DNA of 62,603 nucleotides from Bacillota bacterium (lineage in GTDB: Bacteria; Bacillota; Clostridia; Christensenellales; Aristaeellaceae), in assembly GCA_023416585.1 (NCBI GenBank), contig JAEZHM010000053.1:1-62603 (forward strand), read 5' to 3'. Position numbers and translations under genes: made by a program. This document shows positions 51,179 through 59,708 of this stretch, piece after piece. Every line of letters begins with the position of its first letter. The stretch's first letter is position 1. Below the pieces are notes generated by a model. That model was given only the letters and a program-made list of their open reading frames with translations, did no database searches and had not been told where the DNA came from.

Positions 51179-52408
51179 TCACTTTCCGCCTGTCCAGGAT
51201 GCCAGCTTGCCGCTGCCCTTTATGCCAGTTTTTCCACCCAGCTTGACGTTTTTCAATATATCCGATGTAAAGGCATAGTCGTTGTCGTTCTTCTCCTGGT
51301 GGGCCTTCATGGCATAATGAACCATTTCGTCAACGAGTTTCTGGTAGTCCATGCTGCTCTTTTCCCACAGATAATAGGCCATGGATCCGGGTATGGTGTT
51401 CACTTCGGTCACATATAGCTTCTCAGATGTCACATCATACATGTAATCGATACGGACGACGCCCTTCAGATCCAGTTCACGGAAAATATCCTTTGATAAA
51501 CTTTGAATCTGGTCACGCAAGCTGTCCTCTATGGGTGCCGGAACAACGCGGGCCAGGGAAGCCATGCCCTTGGCACCGCCACCGCCCTGCAGATACTTGT
51601 TTGCAAACGATAGCAATGCTCCTGAGGTAACCGGCATTTCCAGAACGGAAGCCTTGATTTCGGTATCAAAGCCTACCACCGAGCAGTTCAGCTCAATAGG
51701 GTTGGTGAGTCCTTGTTCCAATAGAACCCTGCGGTCATACACAAACGCCAGCTCCAATGCTTCCGTAAGTTCCTCCCGGTTTTCCGCCCGGCTGACACCA
51801 ATAGAGGAACCAAGGTTGGCAGGCTTTGCATAAACGGGATAACCAATTTCTTTTTCAGTTTTGTCAAGCACAGCGTCGCGGCTTTCCCGAAATTCCTGGC
51901 GGGAAAACCATATGCCCGGCAGCACCGGGAAACCGGCGCCGCTAAAGTGCCTTTTCATGATGATCTTGTCCATACCTACAGCGGAACCGGCCACACCGGG
52001 TGAGGCATAAGGCAAATTTGCCAATTCCAACAAGCCTTGCAAAGTTCCATCCTCTCCGTGCATGCCGTGGAAAACGGGAATCACGCATTCCAGACGGGCA
52101 ACCACCCGCTGTTTTGCCCCTCCCAGCAATCCTTTGCCTTGCTCCAAGGCAAGCAAAGCGCCAGAGCCCGGCGTCATATCCAGAGATACACGAACAAGCC
52201 CTTTCTGATCCTCTCTAAAAGGCGTATACGTGTTCATGCTCTTAAGCGGTTCACCCGTATACCAAACGCCCTGCATACTGATATAGACAGGGATTACGTC
52301 ATATCTTTCCTGATTTACCGACTGCATCAGCTGCAGAGCGCTGATAATGGAGACTTCATGTTCACAGCTTCGGCTGCCGTACATCACGCCCAACTGTATT
52401 TTGCCCAT
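51179..52408 (-). CDS. ddl: D-alanine--D-alanine ligase family protein
   Basis: ATP-grasp ligase joining two D-Ala, 409 aa from the ATG at 52408 (GAGGAGG 7 bases upstream). Conserved N-terminal SCEHEVSIISA and FHGMHGEDGTLQGLLELA, central DKIIMKRHF, and VTEVNTIPGSM near the C-terminus. At the omega-loop the sequence is FANKYLQGGGGAKGMASLA, longer and more Gly-rich than in E. coli DdlB, but KY is kept. A C-terminal tail of about 40 residues ends GGKTGIKGSGKLASWTGGK. Overlap with the murF-like gene is close, and both products fit consecutive steps. Confidence 0.9.
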   Translation of the reverse strand: MGKIQLGVMYGSRSCEHEVSIISALQLMQSVNQERYDVIPVYISMQGVWYTGEPLKSMNTYTPFREDQKGLVRVSLDMTPGSGALLALEQGKGLLGGAKQRVVARLECVIPVFHGMHGEDGTLQGLLELANLPYASPGVAGSAVGMDKIIMKRHFSGAGFPVLPGIWFSRQEFRESRDAVLDKTEKEIGYPVYAKPANLGSSIGVSRAENREELTEALELAFVYDRRVLLEQGLTNPIELNCSVVGFDTEIKASVLEMPVTSGALLSFANKYLQGGGGAKGMASLARVVPAPIEDSLRDQIQSLSKDIFRELDLKGVVRIDYMYDVTSEKLYVTEVNTIPGSMAYYLWEKSSMDYQKLVDEMVHYAMKAHQEKNDNDYAFTSDILKNVKLGGKTGIKGSGKLASWTGGK

Positions 52409-52422
52409 TTGGCTGCCTCCTC

Positions 52423-54033
52423 TCACACTTCACTATAGTTGTCCGGAAGATCGTTTTCAAAAAGCACTACATCGCCAGCCTTGGCCAGGGAATGCAAAAG
52501 CTTGGTGGCTTCCGCAAGACTTAACACTGGATGAATGGCGTTTTCTGGGAAACCCGCCTCTTTCAAGCCCTTAAATATGGGCATCGTGTGTTTTTTGCCT
52601 ACAAGGATTGCAACATCCACGCAGGAAGCCATGGCATTACCAAACTCTTGGTTGAATTGTTCTTCCTTGTCTCCCAGTTCTACCATGCCAGGGGTGATGA
52701 TGATCCGGCGGCCCTGAAACTCTTTCAATGCCTTGATAGCCGCCATGGCGCCCTGGGGGTTGCTGTTGAAAGCATCATCGATGATTGTCAACCCCCCGCT
52801 TTGAATCAGCTGCAGGCGGTGCTCCACGGGTTCCAGTTTAGCAATGCCCCTTGAAATCTGTGTAAGGCTAAGGCCCAACTGAATGCATACGGCAGCGGCC
52901 AATAATATATTTTGAATGTTATGCTGCCCCAATAATTTTGCAGTACATGGAATGCTGTCCCCACCCTTTTCATGCAGCGTAAAGGTACTGCCCTCCGGTG
53001 TGGATGTTATTTCGGAAGCCCACACATCACAATTCTCGCGCCGAAGGCTCACCAGCATTTTAGGCTTTTGCGTCTTCTCGTACAGCTTTAAACATATATC
53101 GCCATCATCCGCAAAGAAGCCGTGCCCGTCTTCCGGCAGCGCATCAATCAGTTCGTACTTCGTCCTTATAACCGTATCCAGCGTTTTAAAGGTATCCAGG
53201 TGCTGCGGTCCCACGGATGTCAATATGCCCAGCGTGGGATGCACCAGCCGGCACATTTCCTTGATATCGCCCTTATGCCGCGCACCCATTTCAGATACGA
53301 ACACCTGATGCCCCGGCTGAAGCTTTTCCCTGATGACCCTGGTCACACCCATGGGCGTATTGAAGCTGGAGGGCGTTACAAGCACATTGAATTTTTCAGA
53401 AAGCATTGTGCCCAAAAAGAACTTGACGGATGTTTTGCCATAGCTCCCCGTTATGCCGATGCGTATAAGCCCCGGCATTTCCCGAAGCTTCCTTTGCGCA
53501 TCCCTAAAGTACATTTCACTGATAATTTTTTCCACCGGCCAGGCGATGAGGCCCGCAATTGCCAGCAAATACGGCATGAACAAAGGCACTGCGGCCAGCA
53601 GAACCACCACGGGCACATACAGCCAAAGAATAACGGCCAATAGGGCCAGCGTTACAGAATAAACAGCATACAGCCTTTTTACGCGTGCAGTAAACACAAG
53701 CGGCTTTTTCGCCAATTTATCCTGAAACAGTTTGCTGATCCATAACCCGCCTGCGCAGGACAAGAAAAAAACAGCGCAGGCGATCAATAATTCAATAAAT
53801 GTTCCTCCCGCCGACTGTACAAGGCGGTCATGCATGGCCAGCAGCGAAAACGTAAGCACCGCAACACCGGCACCCGGCAGATAGGAACGCTTCCAGTTTC
53901 GGCGGAGGGTATGGAAATAGCCTGGAAACTGATAGCTTTCCAGTTGGAAATAATGAATCAGCCCCCTGGATGCAAAAACGCATCCAGCCATGGGTGACAA
54001 AGCCAGTATCAAATAGATGACATCACGGATCAT
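52423..54033 (-). CDS. murF: Membrane-anchored MurF-like Mur ligase
   Basis: 536 aa. The N-terminal ~170 residues are a membrane domain with about five helices (near 4-22, 52-70, 78-98, 120-142, 143-168) in place of the UDP-binding domain of normal MurF. The Mur ligase core follows: P-loop GITGSYGKTS at 193-202, SFNTPMG at 223-229, SEMGARHKGDI at 247-257, GPQHLDTF at 275-282, then LEPVEHRL and IDDAFNSNP of the MurF type. It stops 15 bases before the ddl start. It may add D-Ala-D-Ala to a stem peptide at the membrane, but the loss of the nucleotide-sugar domain makes the acceptor uncertain. Confidence 0.85.
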   Translation of the reverse strand: MIRDVIYLILALSPMAGCVFASRGLIHYFQLESYQFPGYFHTLRRNWKRSYLPGAGVAVLTFSLLAMHDRLVQSAGGTFIELLIACAVFFLSCAGGLWISKLFQDKLAKKPLVFTARVKRLYAVYSVTLALLAVILWLYVPVVVLLAAVPLFMPYLLAIAGLIAWPVEKIISEMYFRDAQRKLREMPGLIRIGITGSYGKTSVKFFLGTMLSEKFNVLVTPSSFNTPMGVTRVIREKLQPGHQVFVSEMGARHKGDIKEMCRLVHPTLGILTSVGPQHLDTFKTLDTVIRTKYELIDALPEDGHGFFADDGDICLKLYEKTQKPKMLVSLRRENCDVWASEITSTPEGSTFTLHEKGGDSIPCTAKLLGQHNIQNILLAAAVCIQLGLSLTQISRGIAKLEPVEHRLQLIQSGGLTIIDDAFNSNPQGAMAAIKALKEFQGRRIIITPGMVELGDKEEQFNQEFGNAMASCVDVAILVGKKHTMPIFKGLKEAGFPENAIHPVLSLAEATKLLHSLAKAGDVVLFENDLPDNYSEV

Positions 54034-54036
54034 CCG

Positions 54037-54816
54037 TTAATCCTCCGAGAAAAAGTGAAGAGCGATGCGCACAAACCGCTGCCATTGCTCCAGATACGCA
54101 TAGTGGGAGCCGCCCTCCAGTATGGCAAGCCCGGCGTCAGGAATCTCCTTGGCCATAGTTTGACCCATCCAAAGAGGCGTTTCCGTATCCTGGTCACCCC
54201 ATACCAAAAGGGTGGATACACTGATTACGGGAAGGAGCGGCCTTAAGTCCTGGGAAACGATTTTGACGAAAGTCTTGCGCATTTCCTCATCCAAAGCGTT
54301 GTAATCATTGGAACCGTAACGCTTGCGCAAGGCGTCGGCCAATTTGTCCGGAAGGCTGCCAAATATCTTCATTCCTTTGAGGAACGCGGCGCCTTTTTTC
54401 AGCGTCTGATACTGCCCGGCGCGCCTTTTTTGCTCTTCCGTCTGGGGCTTTTTAAGGCCCGCGCCCCCTGTAATGATCATTCTGCGAATGTACTTTGGCC
54501 AATGGCTACCCAGATAAAGAGCTATCCTGCCGCCAAAAGAATGGCCGATCATGTAACATGGGCTAAGATGCAGCGCATCCATGAAAGCCCTTGTCATCTC
54601 TCCGTATTCCGGTACACCCCATGGCTCCGGCGGATAGCCGCTTTTCCCGTGCCCCGGAAAATCCAGCACGGTGACGCGCATGGTTTCCGATAAAGCCTTG
54701 GTGATGGGCGCAAAAAATGTGGTATCGCAGCCCCAGCCGTGCATCAGGAGAACGTGGTCCCCGGCCGTGCCGTGCTGCTCATAATAAACAGATGCGCCGT
54801 TTATCTGAATATGCAC
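54037..54816 (-). CDS. Alpha/beta hydrolase
   Basis: 259 aa from the GTG at 54816, which follows AAAGGGAGG by 6 bases. Oxyanion region LMHGWGCDTTFF, nucleophile elbow GHSFGGR, acid WGDQDTETP, and the His in GGSHYAYLEQ complete the triad. No signal peptide. It lies 3 bases before the MurF-like gene, so it is likely in one operon with it and ddl. Substrate unknown; an esterase or peptidase-like role in wall metabolism is only a guess from context. Confidence 0.9.
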   Translation of the reverse strand: MHIQINGASVYYEQHGTAGDHVLLMHGWGCDTTFFAPITKALSETMRVTVLDFPGHGKSGYPPEPWGVPEYGEMTRAFMDALHLSPCYMIGHSFGGRIALYLGSHWPKYIRRMIITGGAGLKKPQTEEQKRRAGQYQTLKKGAAFLKGMKIFGSLPDKLADALRKRYGSNDYNALDEEMRKTFVKIVSQDLRPLLPVISVSTLLVWGDQDTETPLWMGQTMAKEIPDAGLAILEGGSHYAYLEQWQRFVRIALHFFSED

Positions 54817-54880
54817 CGAACGCCTCCCTTTGACCATGCTTTTCCAGTTGCCAACGGCATTATTCTACCCTATTTCCGGG

Positions 54881-54918
54881 AAAAAGAAAAGCCTGACGGC
54901 AAAAATGCCTGTTCAGGC
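54881..54918 (-). terminator. Terminator after the GNAT gene
   Basis: Minus-strand GCCTGAACAGGC pairs with GCCGTCAGGC (10 pairs, two bulged A), followed by TTTTCTTTTT. It separates the pfkB-GNAT unit from the hydrolase-murF-ddl unit. Confidence 0.85.
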
Positions 54919-54955
54919 ATACTGTATGCAAAAGGTTTTAGAACATGTGAAGCTT

Positions 54956-55429
54956 TTACGCATGCGGGATGCGAAAAATATAGCGGCATTTGTATGCGCC
55001 CATATTGTATTGCTGGCGGTACTCCTGGGGCACGGGAACGATGCTTTCCAATTCGCAGCCCAGCTTTTCGCAAGTGCGCCGGCTGGCAATGTTATCGGTA
55101 TCGGTGGTAATGACCAGGGAGTGAACGCGCAGGACGCGGCACAAGGGTATTAAAAGCCTGCAGGCGCGAAGGGCATAGCCGTGGCCCCGGAACCTTTCAC
55201 CCACATGATAGCCGATATGGCCAAAGTAATACAGGCCGCGGCTTTCTCCGCAACGGAGGCTGATGCGCCCGGCATCCTTTTTCGTGCCGCAGGGGACGAT
55301 GCGGAACAAAAATGTTCTGCGGATTCCCAGTTCTGTATCCTCCTGCGCAAGATCCGATGCCACCAGGGTAATGACGCCGTCGGACAGGGCATCCTGCTTG
55401 ACGGGGGGATGCTTTGCAAATAGCGCCAT
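54956..55429 (-). CDS. GNAT-family N-acetyltransferase
   Basis: 157 aa. The acetyl-CoA motif V/A is GYHVGERFRGHGYALRACRLL (cited in part: GERFRGHGYALRA), and the later TDTDNIASRRTCEKLGCE is the motif B region of RimJ/RimL-like acetyltransferases. Substrate unknown. It starts 3 bases after the pfkB-type kinase stop, so the two are co-transcribed, though I see no functional link. Confidence 0.88.
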   Translation of the reverse strand: MALFAKHPPVKQDALSDGVITLVASDLAQEDTELGIRRTFLFRIVPCGTKKDAGRISLRCGESRGLYYFGHIGYHVGERFRGHGYALRACRLLIPLCRVLRVHSLVITTDTDNIASRRTCEKLGCELESIVPVPQEYRQQYNMGAYKCRYIFRIPHA

Positions 55430-55432
55430 GAA

Positions 55433-56356
55433 CTACACTTCCTGTACCGCAACCTTGGGTAAAAGCGCTTGATAATCCTTCATGCGGATAGGCTGTGTGC
55501 CTTCCGTCATTACGCTGGCCGCACCGGCGGCCATGCCGCTTCGAAAAGCCTCAGCCAAGGATTCCCCATATGTAAGCCCAAGGAGTACACCGCCTACCAT
55601 GGCATCTCCGGCGCCTACGGTGGATAAGGCTTTCACGCCAAGTGCCGGAGAATACAGCGTGCGCTGACCATCTGTAAACAGCGCCCCCATCTTGCCCATG
55701 GATACGATCACTGATTGGGCTCCTTTCTTCAAAAGCACATAGGCAGCATCACGAATGGAGCGCAGCGTACGTAGCGATGTGCCAAGAGTTGCTTCCAGCT
55801 CGCTCAGATTGGGCTTAACCAGCAAGGGATGCGCCGCCAAACCCAGAAGAAGGCTGTTTCCCACCGCGTCCAAAATGCAGGGAACATCCTTTAAAGCAAG
55901 TATGATTTCCCTATAAGTTTCTTCAGGGCAGCCTGGCGGCAGGCTGCCAGTAAGCACGGCATAGCAGCTTCCCGCACCTTTTTCATGTGTAAGGCGCATG
56001 AACGCTTCCAATTGTTCCCGCGCCATTGGGCAGCCCGGCTCGTTCAGCTCCGTTACGGCTTGTCCCTTATGGGATACCACCTTCAGGTTAGTGCGTATAC
56101 TCCCCGATACGGTCATGAATTCATAAGGAATGCCTTCCTCGGCCATTTTTTCACGAAGCCTTTGCGACCCTGTTTCCCCCATGCATCCCAGGCATTTCGC
56201 CTCAAGACCAAGCCTTAGCGCCACGGCGGCCACGTTGATGCCTTTGCCGCCAATGTCTTCCCGCACAGAAAGGATTCTGTTCACTTCCCCCAGGCGCAAT
56301 TCATCCACCGTTACGGTCTTGTCAAAGGCAGGATTCAAACAGATGGTGGTAATCAT
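55433..56356 (-). CDS. 1-phosphofructokinase-type PfkB sugar kinase
   Basis: 307 aa of the PfkB/ribokinase superfamily, closest in pattern to 1-phosphofructokinase and tagatose-6-phosphate kinase. N-terminal TTICLNPAFDKT, signature 1 RLGEVNRILSVREDIGGKGINVA (cited in part: GGKGINVA), and signature 2 with catalytic Asp STVGAGDAMVGG at about 252-263. No fructose PTS gene is adjacent, so FruK versus LacC cannot be settled. The ATG follows GGAGG. Confidence 0.92.
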   Translation of the reverse strand: MITTICLNPAFDKTVTVDELRLGEVNRILSVREDIGGKGINVAAVALRLGLEAKCLGCMGETGSQRLREKMAEEGIPYEFMTVSGSIRTNLKVVSHKGQAVTELNEPGCPMAREQLEAFMRLTHEKGAGSCYAVLTGSLPPGCPEETYREIILALKDVPCILDAVGNSLLLGLAAHPLLVKPNLSELEATLGTSLRTLRSIRDAAYVLLKKGAQSVIVSMGKMGALFTDGQRTLYSPALGVKALSTVGAGDAMVGGVLLGLTYGESLAEAFRSGMAAGAASVMTEGTQPIRMKDYQALLPKVAVQEV

Positions 56357-56385
56357 GCGTACCTCCGGGCCTTATTTCCATTTTT

Positions 56386-56415
56386 ATTGTAACACAGTGC
56401 CCAAAGCCTATGCAA
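56386..56415 (-). promoter_or_regulatory. Promoter of the pfkB-GNAT unit
   Basis: Minus-strand TTGCAT (56410-56415), 18 bases, TACAAT (56386-56391) preceded by TGT. Confidence 0.7.
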
Positions 56416-56427
56416 GGTACATTCTCA

Positions 56428-56718
56428 TCAAACATGCCCATGGACCAGTATGGCATCGCAATGCGCGCCTTGGAGCCTGTGCTTTAATATTTGCTGATAC
56501 TCATCCGATTCGTACCAGGCCAGCAAATCTTCTTCAGACGGAAACCGGATCAAAACTGTCTTGGTATAATTCCATGTGCCTTCCAAAATGGAAGGGTGCT
56601 CATCCATGGCAAGATACTTCCCGTTGAACTTGGCAAATACATCATCCACCGACTTAAGATACTTGTCGTACTCCTCTTGGTCATGGATACGGATATTGGC
56701 GATAAAATACGCGCTCAT
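56428..56718 (-). CDS. DUF1330 family protein
   Basis: 96 aa, dimeric ferredoxin-like fold expected. The family pattern is clear: YFIANIRIHDQEEYDKYL near the start, ILEGTWNYTKTVLIRFPSEE and the AWYESDEYQQIL segment later. I take the ATG at 56718, 7 bases after AGGAGAGA. Function unknown. It follows the EF-G-like gene, beyond a strong terminator, and may have its own promoter. Confidence 0.88.
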   Translation of the reverse strand: MSAYFIANIRIHDQEEYDKYLKSVDDVFAKFNGKYLAMDEHPSILEGTWNYTKTVLIRFPSEEDLLAWYESDEYQQILKHRLQGAHCDAILVHGHV

Positions 56719-56747
56719 CTTTGTCTCTCCTGCAAGCTTAACCAATA

Positions 56748-56785
56748 TGAAAACAGGCCGGCCAAATATACTTGGCCGGCCTGTT
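56748..56785 (-). terminator. Terminator after the EF-G-like gene
   Basis: AACAGGCCGGCCAA (56752-56765) and TTGGCCGGCCTGTT (56772-56785) form a perfect 14-bp stem around 6 bases, followed by TTTTC on the minus strand. Confidence 0.92.
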
Positions 56786-56793
56786 CAGCAATT

Positions 56794-58875
56794 TCACTCT
56801 TCTTCTTCCTCTTCATGCTTGGCAGACTCAATGATCTTCTGGGCCACGGCGGCAGGCACTTCCTCATACCGTTCAAACTTCATGGTGAAGGAACCGCGTG
56901 CCTGGGTCATAGAGCGCAAATCAGTGGCATACTTGAACATTTCTGCCAAGGGCGCTTCCGCAACCACCTGCTGCTGCCCATCCACCTGGTGCATGCCGGC
57001 GATACGGCCGCGGCGCTTATTCATATCGCCCATGATGTCGCCCATGTACTCATCGGGCACCAGCACTTCCACATGCATGATGGGCTCCAGAAGCACGGGG
57101 CTTGCCTCCATACAGCCTTTTTTGTAGGCCAGCCGGGCGGCGGTCTTGAAAGCCATTTCAGAAGAGTCTACCGCATGGTAAGAACCGTCATACAATTTGG
57201 CACGAAGGCCGACCATGGGATATCCGGCCAGAACGCCTTTGGGCAGATTTTCACGCAGGCCTTTTTCTACGGCTGGGATAAAGTTGCGCGGTACTACGCC
57301 GCCAACAACCGCATCCACAAAATCAAAATCGGTGGAGCCTTCGCCAATGGGAGAAAACTCGATCCACACATCGCCGAACTGGCCGTGCCCGCCGCTCTGT
57401 TTCTTGTGACGGCCCTGGGCCTTCACCGTTTTGCGAATGGTCTCACGATAGGGAATCCTGGGATCCTGAAGCACGGCGTTTGCGCCAAACTTGCTGCTGA
57501 GCTTGCTGCGGATCACATCCAGATGCAGTTCGCCTTGGCCGGACAACAGTGTTTCGGTCGTCTCCACGTTCTTTTCAATGGTGATGGTGGGGTCTTCCTC
57601 CTGCAGTCTGGAAAGGCCGCCGAACACCTTATCTTCTTCACCCTGCTTGGCGGCATAAACAGCCTTGCTGATACAGGGAACGGGGAACGTAAGCGGAGCG
57701 AAACGTATGGGCTTATTTTGGTCACAGAGCGTATCGCCCGTGGAGGTGAACTGCAGCTTGGCCAAAGCGCCCAGATCGCCCGCATGGATCACCGTTTTGC
57801 TCAACTGCTTCTTGCCGCGCATGGCATAGATGCCTGCGGATTTTTCCGCCTTTTCCGTATTCACGTTGTACAGTGAAGTGCTGGCGGTAATCGTGCCGGA
57901 ACAGACACGGAACAGGGACAACTTGCCCACGAACGGGTCGGCAATCGTTTTGTAAACAAACGCGGAAAAGGGCTCGCTATCTGCACAAACGCGGATCTCT
58001 TCCTCTTCGTTCTTGGGATTTACGCCGGTGGCCTGCGTACCTTCGGGAGAAGGAAGATACTTTGCCATGATGTCCATCATGCTTGCCACACCTACGCCTG
58101 TCAGCGCAGAGCAGGAAAGTACCGGTACGATGCTTCCGTTTTTCATGCCTGCACGGAATCCGGTGAGCAGTTCTTCGTGGCTCAATTCACCTTCATCCAG
58201 ATACTTCATCATCAGTTCATCGTCAGAGGAGGCGGCTGCTTCGGTAAGCTCGTCCAGCGCGGTCTTAATCTGTCCGCTCATAGAAGCCGGCACAGGCACT
58301 TCCTTCATGGCCTTGCCGACGCCCTCATAGGCCTTGTTTTCCAGAACATTCACAACGCCCTTGAAGCCGGCGCCTTCGCCGATGGGCAGCAGCATAGGCA
58401 CAACGCTGGAGCCGTACGCACCGCGAAGCTGCTCGGCAACCTTTGTAAAGTTGGCATGCTCCCTGTCCATCTGGTTGATGACAAACATGCGGCCTACCTT
58501 GTTCTTGCCGGCGTAAGACCATGCCTTTTCAGTGCCCACAGCCATGCCGCTGACACTGCCCACCACGATAACAGCGGTTTCCACTATCCTAAGGGGTCCC
58601 ATCATCTCGCCGATAAAATCAAAATATCCCGGAACATCAATAATGTTCAGGCTTTTTCCGGACCAATCCACAGGGGCCACCGCAGCGCTGATAGAGATCT
58701 TTCGCCTGATTTCTTCCGGATCAAAGTCGGTGGTGGCGGCTCCATCCTCCACGCGTCCTTGTCTGTCGACGATGCCGGCAGCGAAGAGCATGGCCTCCGT
58801 CAGGGTGGTTTTGCCCTCGCTGCCATGACCCATGAGGGCCATGTTACGAATGTCGGAAGTTTGATAATCTGCCAT
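56794..58875 (-). CDS. Elongation factor G-like GTPase (EF-G2/FusA2 type)
   Basis: 693 aa from the ATG at 58875 (GGGGG box upstream). Domain plan matches EF-G: GTPase, then domains II-V. G1 is GHGSEGKT at 16-23; G3 is DVPGY at 80-84, where the usual DTPGH has the catalytic His; G4 is NQMD at 134-137. Tyr in place of the His is seen in EF-G paralogues, so this is probably not the main translocase, which normally lies with rpsL-rpsG-tuf. It stands alone. A role in ribosome recycling or stress is known for some paralogues but cannot be assigned here. Confidence 0.92.
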   Translation of the reverse strand: MADYQTSDIRNMALMGHGSEGKTTLTEAMLFAAGIVDRQGRVEDGAATTDFDPEEIRRKISISAAVAPVDWSGKSLNIIDVPGYFDFIGEMMGPLRIVETAVIVVGSVSGMAVGTEKAWSYAGKNKVGRMFVINQMDREHANFTKVAEQLRGAYGSSVVPMLLPIGEGAGFKGVVNVLENKAYEGVGKAMKEVPVPASMSGQIKTALDELTEAAASSDDELMMKYLDEGELSHEELLTGFRAGMKNGSIVPVLSCSALTGVGVASMMDIMAKYLPSPEGTQATGVNPKNEEEEIRVCADSEPFSAFVYKTIADPFVGKLSLFRVCSGTITASTSLYNVNTEKAEKSAGIYAMRGKKQLSKTVIHAGDLGALAKLQFTSTGDTLCDQNKPIRFAPLTFPVPCISKAVYAAKQGEEDKVFGGLSRLQEEDPTITIEKNVETTETLLSGQGELHLDVIRSKLSSKFGANAVLQDPRIPYRETIRKTVKAQGRHKKQSGGHGQFGDVWIEFSPIGEGSTDFDFVDAVVGGVVPRNFIPAVEKGLRENLPKGVLAGYPMVGLRAKLYDGSYHAVDSSEMAFKTAARLAYKKGCMEASPVLLEPIMHVEVLVPDEYMGDIMGDMNKRRGRIAGMHQVDGQQQVVAEAPLAEMFKYATDLRSMTQARGSFTMKFERYEEVPAAVAQKIIESAKHEEEEEE

Positions 58876-59035
58876 GTGTTTTCCCCCTATGCTTTGCAAA
58901 TTTTTCTTGCGTGGGCGTGGCGCCGCAAATAAGCGCCTATGCAATTGGCTACGCAACAGGGCAAATACCGCTTTTGGTGGCAGCAAACCCCGTCCAATTG
59001 AACACTCAATGATAAGTTTAGCATAAAATTCAAAA

Positions 59036-59058
59036 AAAGAAAAGACATGATTTTCTTT
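59036..59058 (-). terminator. Weak A/T hairpin after the YdeI-family gene
   Basis: AAAGAAAA (59036-59043) and TTTTCTTT (59051-59058) pair around 7 bases, with T residues following on the minus strand. The stem has little GC, so termination is uncertain. Confidence 0.35.
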
Positions 59059-59074
59059 GTGAGGCCAATCCCAT

Positions 59075-59632
59075 TCACATAGGCTTTAAGTTCCTATTCA
59101 GCCTATCCACGATTTTTGCAAGCGTTTTACGTCTTGTCTCCTCCGTTTTACCCTCATACCATAAAGCCGCATACGTACGCCTGACGGATGGAGACATGGA
59201 TTCAAAGTTTGTCAAGGCCGGCTCAATGCCCTGTAATTGCATAGCAAGGGTGTCGATCATTTCCTGCGTGATAACGGGCCTGTCCTTGGGTTTGTACGTT
59301 CCGTTCTTTATAGCTTCTTCTATGCTTATGCGCCCGTAATCGGTCATCCGGCCCTGCTTTTCCAGTAAAGCTGCCATCTCTTTGTTCTTTTCCGACCATT
59401 CGCTGCCTTTGCGCCTTGGTGAGAAATACTTCACATATATATTATCGCCTACGCTTTTTATCTGACTGTCGATCCAGCCAAAGCAAAGCGCTTCGTTAAG
59501 CGCTTCCTGCGGGCCTAAGGTTTTGGGCCCTCCCTCTTTACCAAACAAAAGCCATACGCCCTTGCTTATAAGGCAATTCTTCATGAGCCATAGACGAAAA
59601 TCGTCTCCCGATACGAACACTACCGGTTCCAC
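59075..59632 (-). CDS. YdeI/OmpD-associated family protein
   Basis: 185 aa from the GTG at 59632 (AAAGGA 10 bases upstream); the longer open frame would run into the end of murI. The family pattern is clear: WLMKNCLISKGVWLLFGK, EALNEALCFGWIDSQ, and KYFSPRRKGSEWSEKNK. The C-terminal part has SPSVRRTYAALWYEGKTEETR. Often annotated as a bacteriocin-protection protein, with no firm biochemical role. It follows murI after 76 AT-rich bases. Confidence 0.88.
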   Translation of the reverse strand: MEPVVFVSGDDFRLWLMKNCLISKGVWLLFGKEGGPKTLGPQEALNEALCFGWIDSQIKSVGDNIYVKYFSPRRKGSEWSEKNKEMAALLEKQGRMTDYGRISIEEAIKNGTYKPKDRPVITQEMIDTLAMQLQGIEPALTNFESMSPSVRRTYAALWYEGKTEETRRKTLAKIVDRLNRNLKPM

Positions 59633-59708
59633 AATGACTCTATCCTTTCGTATATATAAATCACATTGCAATATAAATAGTGTAGAAGATGGCGATTTAC
59701 GAAAGCTA

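Noticed and set aside
56491..57876. A 461-codon plus-strand open frame opposite the DUF1330 and EF-G-like genes
   Set aside because: It crosses a strong terminator hairpin and is antisense to two recognised genes; composition is that of a shadow frame.
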